From Aplysia californica (taxonomy: Eukaryota; Mollusca; Gastropoda; Aplysiida; Aplysiidae), in the NCBI RefSeq assembly GCF_000002075.1, contig NW_004797460.1, forward strand, positions 951,744-1,015,743: 64,000 nucleotides of DNA, given 5' to 3'. Under the pieces are notes generated by a model. The model did not search any database. It had not been told where the DNA came from and was given only the letters and a program-made list of their open reading frames with translations. A program made the position numbers and the translations under genes. Of the stretch, positions 60,401-62,431 are shown one piece after another. The first letter of the stretch is position 1. The number at the start of each line of letters is the position of its first letter.

Positions 60401-62431
60401 ATTCATTTCCAAGGCTATGTCAGGACCACGGAAAAGAGGAAAGAAGCGGTGATGTGACAATACATCAATATAAAAATTTCCCACACAAACCTTAATCCAA
60501 GGAAAATGTTCTTGTGAGTTATGTTCCTGCTGAAGATGGCCCAGCTCTTGCTGGTATGCAGTGGAGCAGGTCTAATCATCTCATTTAACTTATGGATAAT
60601 GGACTGATTAAAAAAAACATTTTTTTTTCTTTGGAAGGGAGGAATGAGAAGCATAAAAAGGGGCAACAGAAAACCAAAACACAGTCCTTTGTAGTATTAG
60701 TTTTAGAAAGAGTTTAATAGCACTTGCAACATTGTAGGTCATAAAAGTGACAAGGATTAGTAAAGGTATTAATAGAGAGTAATATTCAAAGAAAAGAAAC
60801 GGAAAGATAAGCACAATACATGTTTGATATGGAAGCAGGAGCAAACTACACTAGAGTGACCTCGAAAACCCACCCATGATGAAGACACGAATATGAGAGT
60901 AAGGTAATGTTACATTATAGAGAGTAATACAAAGGAGGTAAAGAAAAAGCGGAAGTACTTTTTTGGTTTTACTGTTAATGTTTTGTTTCTAAGTACCCAT
61001 CTGCACCAATAAAATCATTTAGGAGGCTGACTTCTTCAAGCTCACCTGTCACAAGCAACTCGGACTGAGCGAGGTACAGCCTCCAAGCAGACAGATGGAG
61101 ATATTTGATTTTTTAAAAAGCCCCCACTCCAGAACCAATTGTTTTTTGTTTTAGTAGAGGTTTTGCGGTGCTCACAACTGCATAAGGTCATAGGAGCGCC
61201 AAGGGGTGGAAGTCAACAAAGAAGTCCTTAGAGGGAATCAGACTTACTCTGATCACCTCTCTACCTTCAACAGCACAAAGTCTGCTTCGACTATTAAGGA
61301 ACCCCAAAAATAGCGGGTCACAACAGACAAAGAAAGTAGAGGGAAATGACGATAGTTAGGATTAGGAAAGAAAAAGCAGCAGTTCCCGGTTGTAGTTCAG
61401 GCACAGTTATGAGCATGACGTTGGATCAGCCCATTTAAAATTCTACTGTGCATTAGAAAGAGAAATGTCCCCCCTATGGGAATGGCCTAAAGACACTTCA
61501 GTCAGTGGTACAGCCCCACGGAGTACCAGACCCAAACTCATGTCTGTTGCACCATTCCGCTAATAGACTATCCACCATACCACAGACACCTATTACAGTG
61601 GGAAACCATCTGCTTCACAACGATGAAAAAAAATATTTTAAATCTAAAATTAGTAAATAAAAATAAGTTGCAGGACTCACACTGGTCGTCAATATCTCGC
61701 AGAAAGCTGAGTTTGGTCATGCAGGACGTGTGGAGGAAGTCTGACAACTTGCCCAGGTGAACTCTGAAACAAACACAGCAGCACTGAAGTAAGAGGTGGC
61801 TTAAAGCATAAAAACTGTCATTGCTGTGTTATTGTACACTATCTAAAAGTTATCAAAAGAGCAACCAGCGTAATCATTGCTTTTTTCTTGTAAGAGGTGG
61901 GAACATTCGTTTTGAACTAATATTTTCAATTAACAATTTTGTCAATGAAAAGGTGAAACTTGGGGACAGCCCCTCCAGCATGCTTTACATTCTTGCCAAC
62001 TTAAAAACAAAATCCCATAGATTCAAAAAGATTCGATGGAATGGATCTGCTTTTTTTCCCCTTCAATACTACTGATTGTAAATTTGTAAATTCTATATTT
62101 CCAACCAAAGAATATTTTCTTAACATATGCCAATCTGTGTGGGATACATTAGTGTGTATGTACAGTGGTCCTCAAGATTTCAGAGTTTATGTGTGTGTGT
62201 GTTTGAGTGAGTGTCAGTCTGTCTGTCTGTGTATATGTGCATGTGTGTGTGTGTGTGTGAATGTGAGAGTGTGCAAGTGTGCATACTCCTGTGCTAGAAT
62301 ACAAGTGTGTGAGTTTGTAACAGTGCATAAGAATGCTTGTGTGTTGTTGACAGACCTTGTGCCACTGATGTAGCCACTCTGCAGTTTCTTGATGGTGGCC
62401 AACAATGCATTGGGAGGGTGCTGGTAGTTGT
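9116..62431 (-). CDS. PHKA: Phosphorylase b kinase regulatory subunit alpha, C-terminal half (spliced)
   Basis: Regulatory alpha subunit of phosphorylase kinase, the (alpha-beta-gamma-delta)4 enzyme that phosphorylates and activates glycogen phosphorylase in the cytosol. Alpha and beta restrain the gamma kinase, and phosphorylation or Ca2+/calmodulin relieves this. In transcript order the exons are 62356-62431, 61681-61763, 59864-60049, 48829-48873, 45599-45655, 40152-40365, 39224-39302, 38780-38857, 37625-37701, 36759-36837, 35984-36113, 35025-35123, 22444-22508, 16633-16809, 14510-14563, 12377-12586 and 9116-9292. All have AG/GT junctions and keep phase, giving 627 codons plus a stop. Compared with the vertebrate alpha subunit from memory, conserved blocks include [28 protein letters not shown] and [10 protein letters not shown]. 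The protein ends CTVS, a CaaX box; vertebrate alpha and beta are farnesylated at this site. The N-terminal half is outside the window. One further exon at 28272-28348 is possible. Alpha rather than beta is preferred from the C-terminal block. Confidence 0.95.
9303..9517 (-). repeat. tRNA-derived SINE, family B, copy 2
   Basis: Same family as 2785-3002, same orientation. On the minus strand the head has the A-box region CCTAGTAGTTAGGGTACCGG and the B-box region GGATTCGAGCC; the body has GACGTTGTGTCTTTGGG and GAATTTCCTATTTGG. The 3' end, TACCATTTCAACATTTTTTT, abuts the acceptor of the last PHKA exon. Confidence 0.85.
9518..10269. other. Intron, mostly featureless
   Basis: An intron of PHKA. 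A degraded piece of the H2 stem-loop element is visible at about 10035-10130 (TGTGCTGAAGATTAGA, GAGAGTACAAAG, GATAAGGATGATA). Nothing else was recognised. Confidence 0.5.
10270..10340. repeat. Poly-A followed by poly-C tract
   Basis: A run of about 17 A, A-rich sequence and then about 17 C form one low-complexity stretch just before the family A SINE at 10375. Confidence 0.85.
10375..10575 (-). repeat. tRNA-derived SINE, family A, copy 3
   Basis: The body words AGCTAGGGTTGGCCC and GATCTAAACTGTGTC (minus strand) identify the family. The tRNA-like head is diverged and interrupted by A/C-rich sequence. Confidence 0.75.
10713..11034. mobile_element. Family M MITE with an internal 31-bp expansion, copy 3
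   Basis: The left end CAGCCGAGTCTACTGTAAC and right end CTTGGACAATTTTGAC match the family, but the element is about twice the usual length. The extra length is six tandem 31-bp units (starts near 10831, 10862, 10893, 10924, 10955, 10986). They are built from the internal words ACAACAAGTTTTCTCC and ACCACCTGTCTAAG. Confidence 0.75.
11046..12376. other. Intron, no recognised feature
   Basis: AT-rich intron between the last two PHKA exons. Only a short TATATATATA stretch near 11114 and A-rich runs stand out. Confidence 0.5.
12377..12586 (-). CDS. PHKA: PHKA exon, 70 codons, phase 0 to 0
   Basis: Acceptor CTCAG, donor GTACGT. It begins [11 protein letters not shown] and contains [20 protein letters not shown], one of the most conserved alpha/beta blocks. 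It continues [10 protein letters not shown] and [19 protein letters not shown]. It matches the vertebrate block running from TPHEIKFAVHVE to SQLFLQDQ. Confidence 0.96.
12638..12790 (-). repeat. tRNA-derived SINE, family A, copy 4 (head incomplete)
   Basis: The minus-strand words GAGTTCGTTTCCCGAATTG, CTAGCCCTGACAAGCAGGG and AAATGATCTGAACTGTGC place it in family A. It lies about 50 bases upstream of the acceptor of exon 12377-12586. Confidence 0.75.
12791..13539. other. Intron, no recognised feature
   Basis: AT-rich intron sequence without a shared repeat or coding signal. Confidence 0.45.
13544..14374. mobile_element. piggyBac-type element, 831 bp, non-autonomous
   Basis: TTAA flanks both sides (13540-13543 and 14375-14378). 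The left end is CTCTTATCCTGCG and the right end CGCAGGATGAGGG, an inverted repeat of 13 with two mismatches. The interior is more GC-rich than the surrounding intron. A plus-strand open frame ending at 13751 has Cys-rich words ([13 protein letters not shown]) but cannot be assigned to a transposase. Confidence 0.7.
14510..14563 (-). CDS. PHKA: PHKA exon, 18 codons, phase 0 to 0
   Basis: Encodes exactly [18 protein letters not shown], matching CHGLSIDGYVLPSSTTRE of vertebrate alpha. The donor is GTGAGT and the acceptor AG follows a T-rich stretch. A small exon that is certain because both neighbours continue the same conserved block in phase. Confidence 0.95.
15067..16168. mobile_element. 1.1-kb DNA transposon derivative with perfect 25-bp inverted ends
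   Basis: Positions 15067-15091 begin TACAGTAGTCTCCGCC. Positions 16144-16168 are their exact reverse complement, so the ends match over 25 of 25 bases. TA at each edge and CAGT ends fit the Tc1/mariner/pogo group. Subterminal copies of the word AAACGCACGCT lie inside both ends. Poly-G (near 15425) and poly-C (near 15919) tracts sit in the interior. No transposase frame is seen, so it is non-autonomous. The perfect ends suggest it is fairly recent. Confidence 0.85.
16633..16809 (-). CDS. PHKA: PHKA exon, 59 codons, phase 0 to 0
   Basis: Starts [13 protein letters not shown], then an acidic stretch EEEEIAD, then [19 protein letters not shown] and [23 protein letters not shown].(L/I)NRVP.GFY is a signature of alpha subunits. 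The basic-aromatic segment lies in the C-terminal part that vertebrate work links to calmodulin and gamma control. Donor GTGAGC; acceptor TTACCAG. Confidence 0.96.
16810..19388. other. Intron, no recognised feature
   Basis: First part of a 5.6-kb intron. AT-rich, with no shared repeat or coding signal seen. Confidence 0.5.
19389..19445 (-). repeat. Stem-loop SINE-like element, terminal fragment
   Basis: Only the terminal stem-loop is preserved: arms AGCGCT and AGCGC around TGCAACTGAATAAGGTCATATG. The rest of the element is absent or too diverged to see. Confidence 0.65.
19446..20411. other. Intron, no recognised feature
   Basis: AT-rich intron sequence; nothing recognised beyond a short TATATATAT stretch near 20351. 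Confidence 0.45.
20412..20492 (-). repeat. tRNA-derived SINE, family A, copy 5 (internal deletion)
   Basis: It has the 3' word GATGATCTAAACAGTGTCAACC and the head word TGTGGTGTAGCGATGAGGTGC on the minus strand, but lacks the middle third of the family. Confidence 0.7.
20617..20835. repeat. Dispersed repeat, copy 2 of 2 (inverted relative to 1125-1310)
   Basis: It aligns in reverse complement with 1125-1310. On the plus strand it reads [18 protein letters not shown] and TEDEKVKV. Conservation of both strands' words over about 200 bp shows common descent from a repeated element. Confidence 0.55.
21258..21462 (-). repeat. tRNA-derived SINE, family A, copy 6
   Basis: One of the best preserved copies. 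The minus strand begins ACTGGTGTCTATGGTGTAGC, with GGTTAGGTGCATTGCC (A-box region) and CCAAGTTGGATTCC (B-box region). The body has CCCAGACTGACCCTGAC and the 3' end AAATGATCTAATTTGTGTCG. Confidence 0.9.
21463..22443. other. Intron, no recognised feature
   Basis: AT-rich intron sequence without a shared repeat or coding signal. Confidence 0.45.
22444..22508 (-). CDS. PHKA: PHKA exon, 65 nt, phase 1 to 0, with PKA-type site
   Basis: Encodes (x)DGGKHQK and [14 protein letters not shown] in phase with both neighbours. The donor is the consensus GTAAGT. The acceptor is a tandem TAGCAG, so use of either AG keeps frame and adds or drops one codon. RRKSV followed by V fits the cAMP-dependent kinase consensus RRxS plus a hydrophobic residue. 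Vertebrate alpha subunits are phosphorylated by that kinase in the variable region just upstream of GQWLRRRR, the same place. Identity rests on splice signals and phase, since this region is poorly conserved. Confidence 0.75.
22640..22685. repeat. GT/G-rich microsatellite
   Basis: A (GT)n tract passes into GGTGGGGGTGGGGGGG, about 130 bases upstream (minus-strand sense) of the exon ending at 22508. On the minus strand this is C/CA-rich. Confidence 0.85.
23053..23300. mobile_element. Family M MITE, copy 4 (reverse orientation)
   Basis: It starts TACAGTCAAAATTGTTAAAA and ends ACAGGTTCGACAGTGA. The interior includes CACTGTCCAAGACATCCACC and GTGGTCATCTTGAACAGG. Confidence 0.65.
23497..23893 (-). 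repeat. Stem-loop SINE-like element (family H1), copy 2, with 13-bp target duplication
   Basis: ATTGTGTATTCTT is present at 23484-23496 and again at 23894-23906, a perfect 13-bp direct repeat that fixes both ends. The left end has the stem-loop GGCGCTC / GAGCGCC (7 bp) around GCAACTGCATAAGGTCATAT. The right end is CCGCCCCAGGGGGTT. A long, perfect target duplication points to target-primed reverse transcription by LINE machinery. Confidence 0.88.
24163..24335. repeat. Compound GA / GGGA microsatellite
   Basis: About 75 bases of (GA)n, then about nine GGGA units, then about 50 bases of (GA)n. On the minus strand the tract is pure pyrimidine (CT)n. Six-frame translation gives long SLSLSLS or REREREG frames, which are artefacts of the repeat. 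Confidence 0.97.
24753..24900 (-). repeat. Stem-loop SINE-like element, family H3, copy
   Basis: It shares AAGCACATTGACACAATGACGG, then GACAGACAGGCAGAAACAAC and AAAGTAAAGAAGTAGAACC, with copies at 25225, 38494, 50342, 51676 and 60186. The terminal arms are partly decayed here (AGCAC against AGAGTC). Confidence 0.75.
25225..25335 (-). repeat. Stem-loop SINE-like element, family H3, copy
   Basis: AAGCACATCAACACAATAACGG with TTTAGTGCAT gives GCAC / GTGC arms. GACAGACAGCAGAAACAACAG and GGTGCCCTCCAAC follow. Confidence 0.75.
25336..28271. other. Intron, no clear feature
   Basis: AT-rich intron with a poly-C run near 25621 and an ATA/TAA tract near 26460. A donor-like site (GTGAGT, complement at 27833-27838) follows a minus-strand frame reading FTGSSSFS. 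No acceptor gives the phase needed, so it is not called as an exon. Confidence 0.4.
28272..28348 (-). CDS. PHKA: Possible additional PHKA exon (uncertain)
   Basis: A minus-strand frame reads [20 protein letters not shown] then SYKHK. It enters in the phase left by exon 35025-35123 using acceptor GATTGCAG, or CATTCAG 18 bases upstream in the same frame. SVK.LHSS resembles SVR.IHSS found at this place in vertebrate alpha. Against it, the donor (GTTTGA) is weak and it exits in phase 0, whereas exon 22444-22508 needs phase 1. Either another unseen exon of length 3n+1 follows or this is not an exon. Confidence 0.35.
28367..30038. other. Intron, no recognised feature
   Basis: AT-rich intron; a short GCAGCAACC/GATGATGATG low-complexity patch near 28465-28505 is the only structure seen. 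Confidence 0.45.
30047..30252. mobile_element. hAT-type MITE with perfect 8-bp target duplication
   Basis: GTCTATCC lies at 30039-30046 and again at 30253-30260. The element starts CAGTGCTTGCCAATC and ends GAAAAACATTG, an imperfect inverted repeat of the CAGTG type. It shares TTTGGTAATT, GTAGTGACAGGTGTTATTT and the end region with 32173-33152 and 36533-36740. 8-bp duplication and CAGNG ends are diagnostic of hAT elements. Confidence 0.85.
30261..32164. other. Intron, no recognised feature
   Basis: AT-rich intron with two poly-C runs (near 31218 and 31282). Confidence 0.45.
32173..33152. mobile_element. hAT-type MITE (outer), interrupted by a second hAT element
   Basis: The flanks ATCTAGGG (32165-32172) and ATCTAGGA (33153-33160) agree at 7 of 8. 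It starts CAATGCATACC and ends GTTGACAACTACTG, homologous to 30047-30252 and 36533-36740. Without the inner insertion it would be about 165 bp. Confidence 0.8.
32203..33008. mobile_element. hAT-type element (inner), 806 bp, non-autonomous
   Basis: CTGGTAAT at 32195-32202 is repeated exactly at 33009-33016. The left end is CAGAGCTGGTTGTAACGG and the right end TTTAACAGCTCTG, giving inverted CAGAGCTG termini. Both subterminal regions are crowded with GTACTT/AAGTAC words, the pattern seen in Tol2-like hAT ends. No transposase frame was found. Confidence 0.9.
33161..35024. other. Intron, no recognised feature
   Basis: AT-rich intron. Two close copies of TTCAGTCA.TGTTG.GACGACTGAAC lie near 34135-34203, a short local duplication. 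Nothing else was recognised. Confidence 0.45.
35025..35123 (-). CDS. PHKA: PHKA exon, 99 nt, phase 1 to 1
   Basis: Encodes EEASDHL, then [20 protein letters not shown], then FVISS. It matches [21 protein letters not shown] of vertebrate alpha. The donor is GTAAGT and the acceptor TTTGTAG. It supplies the last two bases of a Gly codon whose first base is in the preceding exon. Confidence 0.96.
35290..35462 (-). repeat. Stem-loop SINE-like element, family H2, complete 173-bp copy with 12-bp target duplication
   Basis: ACAAAAACAGAT at 35278-35289 is repeated exactly at 35463-35474, which defines a 173-bp unit. The left end has arms GCACTT / AAGTGC around TCAACAAAATAAGGTCATAT. The body words are GAGGTGTTACAAGAGAGTAAC, ATAGATGTTTGATAGG, GAAGGAGCAAACCACACC and CCAGCTACCC. 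Confidence 0.88.
35984..36113 (-). CDS. PHKA: PHKA exon, 130 nt, phase 0 to 1
   Basis: Encodes [18 protein letters not shown], then [18 protein letters not shown] and SRTLQCS(G). It matches QEIVVYLAMYVRAQPSLF and [20 protein letters not shown] of vertebrate alpha. Donor GTAGGT. Confidence 0.96.
36425..36453. repeat. (TA)n microsatellite
   Basis: About 14 TA units in the intron between exons 35984-36113 and 36759-36837. Confidence 0.95.
36533..36740. mobile_element. hAT-type MITE, diverged copy beside an exon
   Basis: It starts CTGTGCTTGCTACCCTGAG and ends GGAACTACACTG. It shares GGTAGTTTTGACCG, GTAGTGACACGTGTTATTTAA and AAAAGGTTGAC with 30047-30252 and 32173-33152. No target duplication is visible. 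Its edge lies 18 bases from the donor of exon 36759-36837. Confidence 0.65.
36759..36837 (-). CDS. PHKA: PHKA exon, 79 nt, phase 2 to 0
   Basis: Encodes [18 protein letters not shown] and HSTASLTQ, matching PLPPEELTKLIYEASGQD...LTQ of vertebrate alpha. Donor GTCAGC, acceptor CCCCAG. Confidence 0.95.
37370..37558 (-). repeat. tRNA-derived SINE, family A, copy 7 (partial head)
   Basis: The minus-strand words CAGCCTGGGTTGGTTCTGAC, GAGTTTGATTTCGGAG and TTGCCATGGCTTGCAGAAG-like identify it. It ends about 65 bases from exon 37625-37701. Confidence 0.75.
37625..37701 (-). CDS. PHKA: PHKA exon, 77 nt, phase 0 to 2
   Basis: Encodes AATDLLVR, then [17 protein letters not shown] and two bases of Ser. 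It matches [26 protein letters not shown] of vertebrate alpha. Donor GTGAGC, acceptor TCTGTAG. Confidence 0.95.
37702..38493. other. Intron, mostly featureless
   Basis: AT-rich. A single TTAACCCCTTGAGCCCTGG word near 37925 resembles a piggyBac-type end, but no partner end was found. Confidence 0.45.
38494..38600 (-). repeat. Stem-loop SINE-like element, family H3, diverged copy
   Basis: ACTAAATGCTGGAAAAG, GGCAGACAGAAACGGCAGAGG and ATAAAGAAGTAGACCC align with the H3 body at 60186 and 24753. A MITE-M-like remnant (CACTATCCAAGATAACCACT to TTTCATCTGTA, 38690-38753) follows. Confidence 0.6.
38780..38857 (-). CDS. PHKA: PHKA exon, 26 codons, phase 0 to 0
   Basis: Encodes [13 protein letters not shown] and [13 protein letters not shown], matching [27 protein letters not shown] of vertebrate alpha. 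Donor GTATGA, acceptor CCACAG. Confidence 0.94.
38898..38945 (-). repeat. Stem-loop SINE-like element, family H3, terminal fragment
   Basis: AAGAGAAGCACATCCAACAC and AATAAGGGTCATAAT match the terminal stem-loop region of H3. The remainder is not recognisable. Confidence 0.5.
39224..39302 (-). CDS. PHKA: PHKA exon, 79 nt, phase 2 to 0
   Basis: Encodes [18 protein letters not shown] and LLIELYEK, matching GPSWDTNL...VQNLLGELYGK of vertebrate alpha. Donor GTAAGT, acceptor TTTCAG. Confidence 0.95.
39583..40079. repeat. 89-bp minisatellite derived from a PHKA exon end
   Basis: TCACTTGGTAACAGACAA recurs at about 39584, 39673, 39762, 39851, 39940 and 40029, exactly 89 bp apart. A seventh, ancestral occurrence at 40148 is the 3' end and donor of exon 40152-40365. 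On the minus strand each unit reads a purine tract (GAGGAGGAGGAAAGAAAGG), then about 35 nt of exon-like sequence encoding [10 protein letters not shown] in place of [10 protein letters not shown]. The donor-like GTGAGG and TTGTGTTTAG follow. Units differ by only one or a few bases, so the expansion is recent. Confidence 0.95.
40152..40365 (-). CDS. PHKA: PHKA exon, 214 nt, phase 1 to 2
   Basis: Encodes [14 protein letters not shown], a Ser/Pro-rich linker ([19 protein letters not shown]), then [11 protein letters not shown] and [20 protein letters not shown] with YLFVT. The end matches [26 protein letters not shown] of vertebrate alpha, while the linker is lineage-specific. Donor GTGAGT. The donor end of this exon has been copied into the minisatellite downstream. 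Confidence 0.95.
40580..40688. mobile_element. TTAA-flanked MITE, 109 bp
   Basis: Flanked by TTAA (40576-40579 and 40689-40692). The ends are CACTTTGGCG and GGCAAAGTG. The internal word CACCCAGTTTCTTTGG is shared with 46244-46325. Fits a piggyBac-type non-autonomous family. Confidence 0.75.
40693..43303. other. Intron, no recognised feature
   Basis: AT-rich intron. A TTAACTCTCTGG...TTCAGAGTTGA pair near 41308-41358 might be a very short TTAA element remnant. Nothing else was recognised. Confidence 0.45.
43313..43861. mobile_element. Mutator-like non-autonomous element, 549 bp, 9-bp target duplication
   Basis: TTAATCTAT at 43304-43312 is repeated at 43862-43870. The ends are GGAAGAGGCTAGCCGTACTT and its near complement AAGTACGGCTAGCCACTTCG, matching at 18 of 20. 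The interior holds many copies of TACGGCTAGACT and GGCAGGCT in both orientations. Two diverged tandem units share GAATTGTAAAT, TTTTTAGTTTGCA, CCTAAAGTATT and GGTGCCTT. A 9-bp duplication with long inverted ends fits Mutator-like elements; no transposase frame is present. Confidence 0.75.
43871..45598. other. Intron, no recognised feature
   Basis: AT-rich intron with a poly-G run of about 15 near 44840. No shared repeat or coding signal. Confidence 0.45.
45599..45655 (-). CDS. PHKA: PHKA exon, 57 nt, phase 1 to 1
   Basis: Encodes [18 protein letters not shown] between half codons Gly and Ala that join in phase to both neighbours. Part of the low-complexity Ser-rich linker of alpha, which is not alignable to vertebrates. 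Donor GTAAAA is sub-consensus; acceptor CATCAG. A long pyrimidine tract (minus strand) lies upstream. Confidence 0.85.
45700..45875 (-). promoter_or_regulatory. Long intronic pyrimidine tract upstream of a small exon
   Basis: On the minus strand, about 170 bases are dominated by CTCCTCC, CCCCCC and TCTTCTT words, ending about 45 bases before the acceptor of exon 45599-45655. Such tracts can bind PTB- or PCBP-type proteins and influence small exons with weak donors. A regulatory role is inference. Confidence 0.35.
46190..46481. mobile_element. hAT-type MITE carrying a nested TTAA element
   Basis: The left end is CAGTGCTTGTCAACCC and the right end GGTGGGCAAGCACTG, inverted over CAGTGCTTG.C.ACC. 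The flanks GTCTAATG (46182-46189) and ATCTAGTG (46482-46489) agree at 6 of 8, a decayed duplication. It shares GATTTAGTAATTTTTGTGG-type sequence (minus strand) with 30047-30252. Confidence 0.8.
46244..46325. mobile_element. TTAA-type MITE inserted in the hAT element
   Basis: The left edge is TTGA then CACTTTGCC; the right edge is GGCAAAGTG then TTAA. The interior shares TTTACCACCCAGTTTCTTTGG with 40580-40688. One flank has changed from TTAA to TTGA, suggesting age. Confidence 0.7.
46490..47940. other. Intron, no recognised feature
   Basis: AT-rich intron without shared repeats or coding signal. Confidence 0.45.
47941..48575 (-). repeat. Stem-loop SINE-like element, family H2, interrupted by an H1 copy
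   Basis: The two halves at about 47941-48097 and 48512-48575 together cover the 173-bp unit defined at 35290-35462. Arms GCACTT / AGGTGC (one G-U pair) surround GCACCACAATAAAGCCATAT. The right half resumes at AGATGTTTGATGAGAAAGAAGG exactly where the left half stops. Confidence 0.82.
48098..48511 (-). repeat. Stem-loop SINE-like element (family H1), copy 3, nested
   Basis: AGATGTT at 48091-48097 is repeated at 48512-48518, inside an H2 element. The stem-loop AGCGCTC / GAGCGCC surrounds GCAACTGCATAAGGTCATAT. The body ends GCACTGCCT followed by about 20 G and AGACA. Confidence 0.85.
48829..48873 (-). CDS. PHKA: PHKA exon, 45 nt, phase 1 to 1
   Basis: Encodes [14 protein letters not shown] between half codons that join exon 59864-60049 (giving Glu) and exon 45599-45655 (giving Gly). 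Acidic, Ser-rich linker. Acceptor GTGTCACAG has a good pyrimidine tract (GGCTTTGGTTTCCCC); donor GTCGGT is weak. The length is a multiple of 3, so it could be skipped in frame. Confidence 0.82.
48918..49370. repeat. 33-bp minisatellite, about 13.5 copies
   Basis: The unit is GAAAAACTTGAACAACACAGG followed by AGACTCACTAGT. Because 33 is divisible by three, frames stay open throughout, but the encoded repeats are not protein-like in context. The array lies 45-500 bases upstream (minus-strand sense) of exon 48829-48873. On the minus strand every unit contains TTTTTCACTAG and GTGAGT. Confidence 0.97.
49371..50341. other. Intron, no recognised feature
   Basis: AT-rich intron sequence. Confidence 0.45.
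50342..50445 (-). repeat. Stem-loop SINE-like element, family H3, diverged copy
   Basis: AAAAACACTGACACAATACC, GTCATTTTGTGCTGGGAAAAG and a GAGACAAAAGAGGGA segment match the 60186 copy. Confidence 0.6.
50446..51675. other. Intron, no called feature
   Basis: AT-rich intron. Two splice-bounded short segments (about 50444-50477 and 51587-51632) are discussed among the rejected items because neither keeps PHKA in frame. Confidence 0.4.
51676..51790 (-). repeat. Stem-loop SINE-like element, family H3, diverged copy
   Basis: TTGACTAAAGAGAAGCACATCC, CAGCCTGGGAAAAGGCGAGAC and GAAAGACAAAAACAATC align with the family. Confidence 0.6.
51890..52060 (-). repeat. Stem-loop SINE-like element, family H2, copy
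   Basis: Arms GCACTT / AAGTGC surround GAAACCAACACAAATAGGTCATAT. Body words GAGGAGAGATAAGGGTGATAG, GAAGGAACAAACCACACTAGG and CGCCAACCAGCC follow. Confidence 0.75.
52184..52260 (-). repeat. Stem-loop SINE-like element, family H3, fragment
   Basis: CAGAAGCACATCGACACAATAA and a GCTGAAAAAACAACAA segment match the family; arms are decayed. Confidence 0.5.
52641..52818. mobile_element. Family M MITE, copy 5 (reverse orientation)
   Basis: It runs from TGTAGTCGAAATTGTAC to GGAGCAGGTTTGACTGCA. The interior has TGTCTTAGACAGGTGAATC and GTCTTGGACAGGTGGTCG. Confidence 0.7.
52819..56098. other. Intron, mostly featureless
   Basis: AT-rich intron. An H3 remnant is visible at 53333-53400 (GAGCACATAATGGCCATTTAG, AAACAGACAGAAAAACC). 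Poly-A and poly-C runs occur near 54440 and 55178. No coding signal. Confidence 0.45.
56105..56250 (+). pseudogene. Possible reverse-transcriptase remnant of a LINE
   Basis: A plus-strand frame reads [13 protein letters not shown], then [20 protein letters not shown] and a stop. GKAPGPDxIP is the hallmark start of the reverse-transcriptase domain in many non-LTR retrotransposons. The match is short and no other domain flanks it, so this is a fragment at best. Confidence 0.4.
56250..58096. other. Intron, no recognised feature
   Basis: AT-rich intron with a TG/CA-rich patch near 56320-56380 and a poly-C run near 56718. Confidence 0.45.
58097..58300 (-). repeat. tRNA-derived SINE, family A, copy 8
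   Basis: The minus-strand head TGGTGTCTGTGGTTTAATAC and body CACTCAGCTTAGATCGACC align with family A over its whole length. More diverged than the copies at 7169 and 21258. Confidence 0.75.
58326..58640 (+). repeat. tRNA-derived SINE, family C, plus strand
   Basis: The head reads GTAGGTGGTCTAGTGGTTTGG (A box) and GGGTTCAAACCCC (B box). The B-box word GGTTCAAACCCCGGTGT occurs twice, 27 bases apart. The body has TTCCCTCACTTCACTCAGG. The tail has TGTATAGATTGTAAAGCAC, ATAGAGCTT and GGGGATAAAAGCTATGCAAA, ending in CTATCTATTATA; this resembles the 3' tails of many LINE-dependent SINEs. Confidence 0.85.
58641..59611. other. Intron, no recognised feature
   Basis: AT-rich intron without shared repeats. 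Confidence 0.45.
59612..59812 (-). repeat. Stem-loop SINE-like element, family H2, copy with altered head
   Basis: The body words AGGAGGAAAAATAAGGATGATAG, GGTGCAAACCACACAAGAGC and TGCCAACTACCC match H2. The terminal stem-loop is not intact. It ends about 50 bases from exon 59864-60049. Confidence 0.65.
59864..60049 (-). CDS. PHKA: PHKA exon, 186 nt, phase 1 to 1
   Basis: Encodes [52 protein letters not shown] and IQIDPDEIP. This basic, Ser-rich segment stands where vertebrate alpha has a different, acidic linker, so it is lineage-specific. Several RxxS words (RSRS, RSAS) are potential kinase sites. Donor GTAAGT, acceptor ATACAG; phase agrees with both neighbours. Confidence 0.9.
60186..60315 (-). 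repeat. Stem-loop SINE-like element, family H3, best copy
   Basis: AAGAAGCACATCCACACAAT, AAAGGTCATTTAGTGCTGGG (arms AGCAC / GTGCT), GACAGACAGACAGAAACAAC and AGTAAAGAAGTAGAACCTAC follow in order. Confidence 0.8.
60695..60880 (-). repeat. Stem-loop SINE-like element, family H2, copy
   Basis: TTAGTTTTAGAAAGAG, AGCACTTGCAACATTGTAGGTC, TAAAAGTGAC, ACATGTTTGATATGG and GGAGCAAACTACACTAGAG align with the 35290 unit. Confidence 0.7.
60985..61592 (-). repeat. tRNA-derived SINE, family A, copy 9, interrupted
   Basis: The two halves at about 60985-61138 and 61526-61592 make one family A element, split by the H1 insertion at 61139-61525. The minus-strand head GGTGTCTGTGGTATGGTGG is in the right half; body and 3' end are in the left half. 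Confidence 0.82.
61139..61525 (-). repeat. Stem-loop SINE-like element (family H1), copy 4, nested
   Basis: Flanked by CCAGAACCAA (61129-61138) and CCAGACCCAA (61526-61535), 9 of 10 identical. The stem is GGTGCTC / GAGCGCC with one G-U pair, loop ACAACTGCATAAGGTCATAG. The right end GTACAGCCCCACGGAGTA lacks the long G run of copies 1 and 3. Confidence 0.88.
61681..61763 (-). CDS. PHKA: PHKA exon, 83 nt, phase 2 to 1
   Basis: Encodes [20 protein letters not shown] and LRDIDDQ, matching [22 protein letters not shown] of vertebrate alpha. Donor GTGAGT, acceptor GTTTCAG. Confidence 0.94.
62180..62275. repeat. TG-rich microsatellite patch
   Basis: Several short (TG)n tracts separated by GTCTGTCTG and AGTG words. 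On the minus strand this CA-rich sequence begins about 80 bases past the donor of exon 62356-62431. CA-rich tracts can bind hnRNP L; that role here is speculation. Confidence 0.8.
62356..62431 (-). CDS. PHKA: PHKA exon, 76 nt, phase 1 to 2 (first in window)
   Basis: Encodes NYQHPP, then [18 protein letters not shown] and two bases of Arg. It matches [20 protein letters not shown] of vertebrate alpha. It enters with the last two bases of a codon whose first base lies in an exon beyond the window. Acceptor GACGCACAG, donor GTCTGT. Confidence 0.93.
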